A DNA stretch of 18,212 bases from an uncultured Collinsella sp. (GTDB lineage: Bacteria; Actinomycetota; Coriobacteriia; Coriobacteriales; Coriobacteriaceae), in contig CATWVA010000034.1 of NCBI GenBank assembly GCA_958354105.1, forward strand, positions 1-18,212, given 5' to 3'. Within the stretch, counting starts at the first letter, position 1. Each line of letters opens with the position of its first letter. Made by a program: the position numbers and the translations under genes. Below the pieces are notes generated by a model that ran no database searches, was not told the DNA's origin, and saw nothing but the letters and a program-made list of their open reading frames with translations. Shown here piece after piece: positions 13,574 through 18,212 of the stretch.

Positions 13574-14752
13574 TTATCGGTGCCTAAATACGCATGGCCT
13601 TTGACTTGTAAGACGAAATAGCGCGGGGATATACACCAAAGAAGAAATCCCGAGCGCGACAAGCAATATGACTCGAATGCCCGCGATGCTGCCCAACGCA
13701 GCATTGAACAGATAGAAAAGGATGGCACCCACCGCCACCATCTGGCTTTGAACCGAAATCAGTGAACAGCGCATCGAAGAATCGGCGGCATTTTGAAAAA
13801 TTGAGTATTTAATTGGAGCAAATAACGAGTAGGCGACCGTCTGCAACACATAGAACACGGGCAGCAAATAGACCGGAGTAAAGGGAATCAAAAATAGAGC
13901 AGTCAGGGAAAGGCGCACGATGCCGCAAATACGCGCAAAACGGCTCTTGTCGACATGAGCAATCACACTGGGCACAATAAGCCCCATGGAGGCCGAGGCA
14001 AGGAGCTGGACCGCAATGGTCACACCCGAAGCGACGGCATTCATTCCGCGACCCGTAAGCAGCAGTGAGAAAAAGTCTTCCAGGGCGACAAAAGCAAATG
14101 CCTGAGAACAGTCCATGATGAACGCTGAACGAAGAATGCCATTACCCGCAATAGCGGCACCGATCATCTTCGGGCTAATTCCACGCTCAGGTGTCCCCGC
14201 AGTGCCCCCTCTTCGCATCTCAGGAATGCAGACAACGACAACCAACGTCAACACCATGACGATGATATCGACCGAAAGCCCAATGAGATACGCGCCAGCA
14301 GACGAAATGAAACCGCCCACGCAAGCGGAGATGGCATAAGAGGCATAGAAAACAAATCGCTCAACGACATTAAGTCTTACGAGCTGGTCCCGAGAGACGC
14401 TGTCTATGTAAATCGCTTCTATGGATCCGCTCAGACATGCAACGGCAAAACCTTTGAGAGCGAACGCACCGATTAAAAGCAGAGGGGAACGGACGAGAAG
14501 CAGGGCGGCGTAGTATCCAAGCATCCCCACGACGCCAACGAGACCGCTTGTCTTTCGTCCAAACCTATCAGCAATATAGCCAGTGGGAACTTCGAGGATG
14601 AACTTGCTCACTTGATATGCAATCATCATGCTAGAAATCGCCACCATCGAGAATCCGACGAATTCAAGGTAAACCGTCAGAAAATACAAAATGGTGCTGA
14701 AGTTCGACAGAAAAACGAACGTCATATAAAGCAAAACCGTACGGTTTTTCAT
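13574..14752 (-). CDS. Major facilitator superfamily transporter
   Basis: This 392-residue integral membrane protein has about a dozen hydrophobic segments, beginning at residues 5-27. The conserved loop between helices 2 and 3 reads GYIADRFGRKTSG (58-70), the MFS motif A. The middle of the chain has a hydrophilic break (PEMRRGGTAGTPERG, about 167-181) between the two six-helix halves. The substrate cannot be inferred; drug or metabolite efflux is typical. GGAGGG 6 nt before ATG 14752 selects this start over an in-frame TTG at 14776. It follows the LysR gene at a 119-nt gap and shares its lower GC and more AT-rich codons, so the pair looks like a joint acquisition and the regulator probably controls it. 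Confidence 0.88.
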   Translation of the reverse strand: MKNRTVLLYMTFVFLSNFSTILYFLTVYLEFVGFSMVAISSMMIAYQVSKFILEVPTGYIADRFGRKTSGLVGVVGMLGYYAALLLVRSPLLLIGAFALKGFAVACLSGSIEAIYIDSVSRDQLVRLNVVERFVFYASYAISACVGGFISSAGAYLIGLSVDIIVMVLTLVVVVCIPEMRRGGTAGTPERGISPKMIGAAIAGNGILRSAFIMDCSQAFAFVALEDFFSLLLTGRGMNAVASGVTIAVQLLASASMGLIVPSVIAHVDKSRFARICGIVRLSLTALFLIPFTPVYLLPVFYVLQTVAYSLFAPIKYSIFQNAADSSMRCSLISVQSQMVAVGAILFYLFNAALGSIAGIRVILLVALGISSLVYIPALFRLTSQRPCVFRHR

Positions 14753-14824
14753 GCTCCGCCCTCCAAGAGTCAACAATCTAAATCGGAATCTTGGAAAAGC
14801 ATGAGGGCAAAGCCGTCAGTCATG

Positions 14825-14842
14825 TGTTACAAGGCGTCAACA
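14825..14842. promoter_or_regulatory. Possible LysR-type binding box before the MFS gene
   Basis: TGTT-N10-AACA, an interrupted dyad containing the T-N11-A pattern typical of LysR regulators, lies about 75 nt before the MFS start and 30 nt after the LysR stop. The motif is short and degenerate. Confidence 0.3.
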
Positions 14843-14871
14843 TTCACTTGACGACACGAGGCCAAATGGTC

Positions 14872-15762
14872 TCACGAAGCAAGATGACGCAATAGGTGAA
14901 GAAATACCGTCTGGTGTCGATCGGTCCAGGCATTTTGTCGATAGCAAAAGTAGATGGGCAAGGCTACGTCATGCGAGCCTTCAATAGAGCACTCGCTCAC
15001 TTCCAATCCATCTAATGCGAGAGAAGAGCCAGAAAAGCTCAATATCAATCCCCCGGCTTGAAGAAACTCAGTCTGCGCCCTGTTTCCGTATTCGACATCA
15101 CGGAAACGAAAATTGACGAGCTGGGCTTCAGGGCATTGGTTAATCGCATTGAGACAGGGTGACAAATTAATGGGAACAGCGAGCCTGCCGCCCAGTAACT
15201 CACGAATGGTCATAGCGTCAACAGATTGATGACCCGCTGGGTATGAAAGAACCTTGAGCTCCTTTTCACCCAAATATTTTGAAGAAAGGACGCTATCCCG
15301 TGGTTCCTCAAACGAGATAGCCGCGTCCGAAATTCCAAGTATAAGTGATTCAAAGCATGTAGCCGTTGGCTGATGCCACACATCAAGGTGAATCTGAGGG
15401 TGCGAGCGTTCAAACGAGTCATACCAGTTTTCGGCAAAAAGGCGCCCCCGCCCATGAAGGCAGGGGGCGTAAAGACGGAAATGGCCGTCGGGCGAAACGC
15501 CGCCGTTCCCCGATTGGGTGTATTTTTTGAGATCGTCGACTTGTGCCAGGATCACGCGTGCACGACGCGCAAATTCTCTGCCCGCCGGAGACAAAACAGC
15601 CTCCCCCGCCGATCGGTCGAGCAAAACAATCTGATACTCAGATTCCAACTTTTTGATTGCCGACGAAACAGCCTGCGGACTCACATGAACGGCGCGAGCT
15701 GCTTTGCGCACGCCGCCATAGTTCGCTACCGCTTGAAGGTATTCGAGTTGAGAAAGCTGCAT
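14872..15762 (-). CDS. LysR-family transcriptional regulator
   Basis: This 296-residue DNA-binding regulator has the usual LysR layout. The N-terminal winged helix-turn-helix covers residues 1-60: LEYLQAVANYGGVRKAARAV, then SPQAVSSAIKKLES, VLLDRS and LSPAG. A linker helix (62-85) leads to the periplasmic-binding-protein-like effector domain (about 90-296). GGAG 6 nt before ATG 15762 supports the start. The effector is unknown. Unlike the classic divergent arrangement, the likely target (the MFS gene) lies downstream on the same strand. It starts 41 nt after the HIT stop with no terminator visible between them. Confidence 0.92.
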   Translation of the reverse strand: MQLSQLEYLQAVANYGGVRKAARAVHVSPQAVSSAIKKLESEYQIVLLDRSAGEAVLSPAGREFARRARVILAQVDDLKKYTQSGNGGVSPDGHFRLYAPCLHGRGRLFAENWYDSFERSHPQIHLDVWHQPTATCFESLILGISDAAISFEEPRDSVLSSKYLGEKELKVLSYPAGHQSVDAMTIRELLGGRLAVPINLSPCLNAINQCPEAQLVNFRFRDVEYGNRAQTEFLQAGGLILSFSGSSLALDGLEVSECSIEGSHDVALPIYFCYRQNAWTDRHQTVFLHLLRHLAS

Positions 15763-15803
15763 AGATTACTCCAAAGGCAGCCAAGTCGACGGGCTACGCG
15801 CCC

Positions 15804-16139
15804 TCAGATGAGGTTCTCGCCCAGGTTTTTGCCGCCGAGGACGTGCATGTGGAAGTGCATGACGGTCTGGCCGGCGTTGACGCCCTTGTTGGAGATGACG
15901 CGGAAACCGTCCTCCAGACCCTTGGCCTTGGCGACCTCCTGGATGGCGTGAGCCATGGCACCCATGGTCTCGACCGGCACGTTGTCGACGATGTCGCTGT
16001 AGTGCTTCTTGGGGATCACGAGCGTATGGACTGGCGCCTGGGGGTTGAGGTCGTCAAAAGCGATGACCTGGTCGTCCTCATAGACAACGGTCGAGGGGAT
16101 CTCGTGGTTGGCGATTTTGCAGAAGATGCAATCACACAT
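15804..16139 (-). CDS. HIT-family (HINT-like) nucleotide-binding hydrolase
   Basis: This 111-residue histidine-triad protein probably hydrolyses purine nucleoside phosphoramidates (for example AMP-lysine adducts). The triad is HFHMHV with H95, H97 and H99. CIFCKI (C4, C7) and H46 fit the zinc site found in many bacterial HINT proteins. The length equals the usual 105-120 residues. AGGA 7 nt before the ATG supports the start. It follows xseB by 49 nt with a TATAAT between them, so it may be read both from the xse operon and from its own promoter. Confidence 0.94.
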   Translation of the reverse strand: MCDCIFCKIANHEIPSTVVYEDDQVIAFDDLNPQAPVHTLVIPKKHYSDIVDNVPVETMGAMAHAIQEVAKAKGLEDGFRVISNKGVNAGQTVMHFHMHVLGGKNLGENLI

Positions 16140-16158
16140 GGTTGGTTCCTTTCTCGCA

Positions 16159-16181
16159 GACCAAGATAATTATATTTGGTC
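16159..16181 (-). promoter_or_regulatory. HIT promoter -10 inside a palindrome
   Basis: A perfect TATAAT on minus (16174-16169) lies 30-35 nt before the HIT start. It is framed by GACCAA (16159-16164) and TTGGTC (16176-16181), a 6-bp dyad, which suggests a repressor site over the -10. The -35 falls inside the xseB stop region and is poor. Confidence 0.45.
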
Positions 16182-16188
16182 GGGGTTG

Positions 16189-16455
16189 TTAGAACGAGAG
16201 GTTGTCGTCGGTGTTGGCGGCCTCGCCGTCGGCGAGCACGTCGTTGCCGTCGACGTCCTTCAGGAGCACCGAAACCTTCTGCTCGGCATCGGACAGGCGG
16301 GTGCGCAGGCTCTTGAGGAGCTCCACGCCGCGGGTATAGCTCTCGAGCGACTCCTCGAGCTCCATATCGCCCGACTCCAGGCTGCGGATGATGAGCTCCA
16401 GCTCCTGCGAGGCCTGCTTGTACGTAAGCTGCTCGACCGGGGTCTTCTCTGCCAT
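16189..16455 (-). CDS. xseB: Exodeoxyribonuclease VII small subunit
   Basis: This 88-residue, mostly helical acidic protein binds XseA to form ExoVII, which degrades single-stranded DNA from both ends. The core LTYKQASQELELIIRSLESG, then MELEESLESYTRGVELLKS, is the family signature (10-49). The last 20 residues are a low-conservation acidic tail. AAGGA 7 nt before ATG 16455 sets the start. It lies 42 nt downstream of xseA in the usual xseA-xseB order. Confidence 0.94.
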   Translation of the reverse strand: MAEKTPVEQLTYKQASQELELIIRSLESGDMELEESLESYTRGVELLKSLRTRLSDAEQKVSVLLKDVDGNDVLADGEAANTDDNLSF

Positions 16456-16497
16456 ATCTGTTTCCTTTCCTAAAGGTTTATCGCTATGAAACGCGGC

Positions 16498-17949
16498 CTA
16501 CTCGACCGTATCGACCGTTGCTGCCACGTTGCCGTCTGCCATGCGCACGCGAATGGCGTCGCCAGGCTTAAAGGTCTTGGCGCTCGCGGCCACACCATCA
16601 TCGCTGTACGCGATGGAATAGCCGCGGGCAAGCACCTTGAGCGGCGACAGGGCATCGAGCGAAGCCGCTGCACGGCCCAAGTCGGACGCTGGCTTGCTGA
16701 GCATCGTGCGCCCCTGATGCTCCAGACGGGAGCTCGCAAGCGTGAGTGCATGGCGCTTGCCATCGAACCCCGAGGTGCTTGCAACCAGACGCTCGGGCAG
16801 GCGTTCAAAGTTGGAGCGGAATGTCCCGACCGAGCGTATTATGGCGCCCGACAGGCGATCGGCAGTCAGCGCAAGCTCTGACTCACGACGGTCGACCATA
16901 AACGTCGGATCGTTGAGACACGGGCGGCATGCGGCGGCATCGAGCGCATCGCCCAAGCGTGCCGTATAGATATCCCAGGCACGACGGCCGCGCTGGTCGA
17001 GCATCTCCAGATCAACCTGATTCGACCCAATCATCGATGCCATCGCGGCACCCAGACGCTGATGGCGCGCCTCGAGCACATCGGCCAACTCCGTCATAGC
17101 CGGCGCCACCGATTCCGCCGCCGCCGTGGGCGTGGAGGCGCGTCGATCGCTCACCATGTCGCAAATCGAGGTATCGGGCTCATGGCCAATGCCGGTCACC
17201 ACGGGTACGGAACAAGCCGCCACCGCGCGGGCAAGCTCCTCGTCATTAAAGGTCATGAGGTCCTCGAAGGAGCCACCGCCGCGCACCAGCAAGATGCAAT
17301 CGGGTGCCGGCGTAATGGCAGCGGCGCGGCGCAAGCCTTCAATAAGCTCTGCCGGCGCACCCTCGCCTTGCACCTTGGCACCCACGCAAACAAGCTCGAC
17401 AAGCGGGTTGCGACGGCGCAGCGTGCGCTTGACGTCATCGATCACGGCACCCGAAAGCGAGGTGACGACTGCCACACGCGAGCAAAACACCGGAATGCGA
17501 CGTTTGCGCGCCTCGTCCATCAGGCCCTCGCGACGCAGCTTTTCGGCCAACTGAGCCACTTGCTGACGCAGCAGGCCCTCCCCCGCCAGCGAGAACGAAC
17601 GGGCAACGAAGCTCATGCGACCCGTAGGCTTGTAGAGATTGAAGCTGCCCTTAAAGCTCACCTGCATGCCGTCGCGCAGATCGAACGTGCGCTTGAGATA
17701 GGCGCCCTTCCAAATGATGCAGTCAACGGCGGCCGAATCGTCCTTAATCTGGAAGTAGCAGTGGCCGCTTCGGGCATTGGGGCCACGGAAGCCCGTGACC
17801 TCGCCCAAGACGCTCAGCTGCGGAATGGCATCGAGCGCACCGGCAGCGATCTCTACCGCCAGGCTCACGCTGAGCTCCTTGCGCTCCTGCTCATCCGAAC
17901 CGTCGAACTCGGCGGAAACGGCATTGCCGGTTAGATTCCAGCCTGCCAC
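16498..17949 (-). CDS. xseA: Exodeoxyribonuclease VII large subunit
   Basis: This 483-residue catalytic subunit of ExoVII has an OB-fold DNA-binding domain at about 25-125 (LGEVTGFRGP, then SGHCYFQIKDD), and RVAVVTSLSGAVIDDV (158-173) opens the nuclease domain. The hallmark RGGGSFEDL (223-231) and GIGHEPDTSICD (253-264) lie in that domain, followed by a long helical, coiled-coil-prone C-terminal half. The length is close to the usual 400-480. I place the start at GTG 17949 because AAAGGAGG lies 4 nt before it; ATGs at 17976 and 17967 sit upstream of that ribosome-binding site. It forms an operon with xseB. Confidence 0.95.
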   Translation of the reverse strand: MAGWNLTGNAVSAEFDGSDEQERKELSVSLAVEIAAGALDAIPQLSVLGEVTGFRGPNARSGHCYFQIKDDSAAVDCIIWKGAYLKRTFDLRDGMQVSFKGSFNLYKPTGRMSFVARSFSLAGEGLLRQQVAQLAEKLRREGLMDEARKRRIPVFCSRVAVVTSLSGAVIDDVKRTLRRRNPLVELVCVGAKVQGEGAPAELIEGLRRAAAITPAPDCILLVRGGGSFEDLMTFNDEELARAVAACSVPVVTGIGHEPDTSICDMVSDRRASTPTAAAESVAPAMTELADVLEARHQRLGAAMASMIGSNQVDLEMLDQRGRRAWDIYTARLGDALDAAACRPCLNDPTFMVDRRESELALTADRLSGAIIRSVGTFRSNFERLPERLVASTSGFDGKRHALTLASSRLEHQGRTMLSKPASDLGRAAASLDALSPLKVLARGYSIAYSDDGVAASAKTFKPGDAIRVRMADGNVAATVDTVE

Positions 17950-18015
17950 GCAGCCTCCTTTCGTCATCGTGCACAAGGGCTCCGGCCCTGCGCAAATTCA
18001 AGTCCAACACATAGT

Positions 18016-18052
18016 ACAGCGCCGCGGGGACACAAATCTCCGCGGCGCCTGT
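18016..18052 (-). terminator. Hairpin after the YugP-like gene
   Basis: ACAG plus CGCCGCGG (18016-18027) pair with CCGCGGCG and CTGT (18040-18052) with one bulged C: a 12-bp very GC-rich stem, 12 nt after the stop of the rightmost gene. No U-run follows on minus, so termination strength is uncertain; it could also be a leader structure of xseA. Confidence 0.5.
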
Positions 18053-18064
18053 CAAGCCAAGTTG

Positions 18065-18212
18065 TTATCGGTTGGAGTTTCTGTTGTAGCGAGCCATCAG
18101 GTAGAGCAGCTGAATGATCGAAGTGAGCGCCGCCGCCACATAGGTGAGCGCGGCTGCCGTCAGGACCTTCTTGGCACCGTTGACCTGCTTGGAACTCATG
18201 CCCGACTGCTCA
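18065..18212 (-). CDS. C-terminal end of a YugP-like membrane zinc metallopeptidase
   Basis: Only the last 48 codons are inside the window. The tail reads VNGAKKVLTAAALTYVAAAL, then TSIIQLLYLMARYNRNSNR. The KKVL-AAALTYVAAAL-LLYL pattern, a final membrane helix behind a basic turn, resembles the C-terminus of the YugP/Zn-dependent protease 2 family (membrane proteins with an HEXXH site in the part not seen here). The catalytic motif cannot be checked in this window. It is upstream of and co-directional with xseA, separated by the hairpin at 18016-18052. Confidence 0.75.
   Translation of the reverse strand, partial: EQSGMSSKQVNGAKKVLTAAALTYVAAALTSIIQLLYLMARYNRNSNR

Noticed and set aside
18050..18055. 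Perfect TTGACA on minus upstream of xseA
   Set aside because: No -10 box lies at 16-18 nt; the place falls within the GC-rich hairpin, so it is probably coincidental.

Overview
The window reads as chromosomal DNA of a GC-rich Gram-positive gut anaerobe. The protein set and style (a long-tailed polyphosphate kinase, a Pta/AckA acetate pathway with two acetate kinases, UDP-galactopyranose mutase, ExoVII, a YugP-type membrane peptidase) suggest the class Coriobacteriia, probably Collinsella or a close relative. That assignment is inference from the proteins; no rRNA is present.

Layout: (1) 1-579 holds the first codons of a gene running left off the window and a long non-coding, probably regulatory stretch. 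(2) 580-6771 is a plus-strand block: ppk1, an RlmD/TrmA-family rRNA uracil methyltransferase, a DJ-1/PfpI protein translationally coupled to a Maf nucleotide pyrophosphatase, and an S58 (DmpA-like) peptidase. (3) 7147-9373 is a minus-strand pair, glf then a family-2 glycosyltransferase, likely for galactofuranose-containing surface glycan. (4) 9605-13471 is the acetate/ATP module: pta on plus, converging on two tandem ackA genes on minus. (5) 13574-15762 is a less GC-biased LysR regulator plus MFS transporter pair. (6) 15804-18212 is minus-strand housekeeping: HIT protein, xseB, xseA and the end of a YugP-like peptidase.

The most unusual feature lies in the non-coding spaces behind the convergent genes. 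Three nested palindromes (6783-6911, 7005-7114, 10601-10727) each follow a gene's stop codon in the same orientation relative to that gene. Each has long, near-perfect outer arms (31, 21 and 29 bp) whose sequence differs from copy to copy, and a 67-69-nt centre with an inner hairpin and conserved motifs at fixed distances (GTCCT before it, GCGGAA after it). Beyond the arms of two copies there is a decayed mirror-image copy of the 3' end of the neighbouring gene (glycosyltransferase, pta). This suggests a small conserved core flanked by inverted duplications of its own target site. I know of no described element that matches, but I could not search.

Other points of note: the Maf protein has Asn where the family has an essential Asp; the two AckA paralogues differ at nucleotide-site positions; PPK1 carries a roughly 115-residue Pro/Glu/Ala-rich tail; and several AT-rich palindromes overlap likely promoters.
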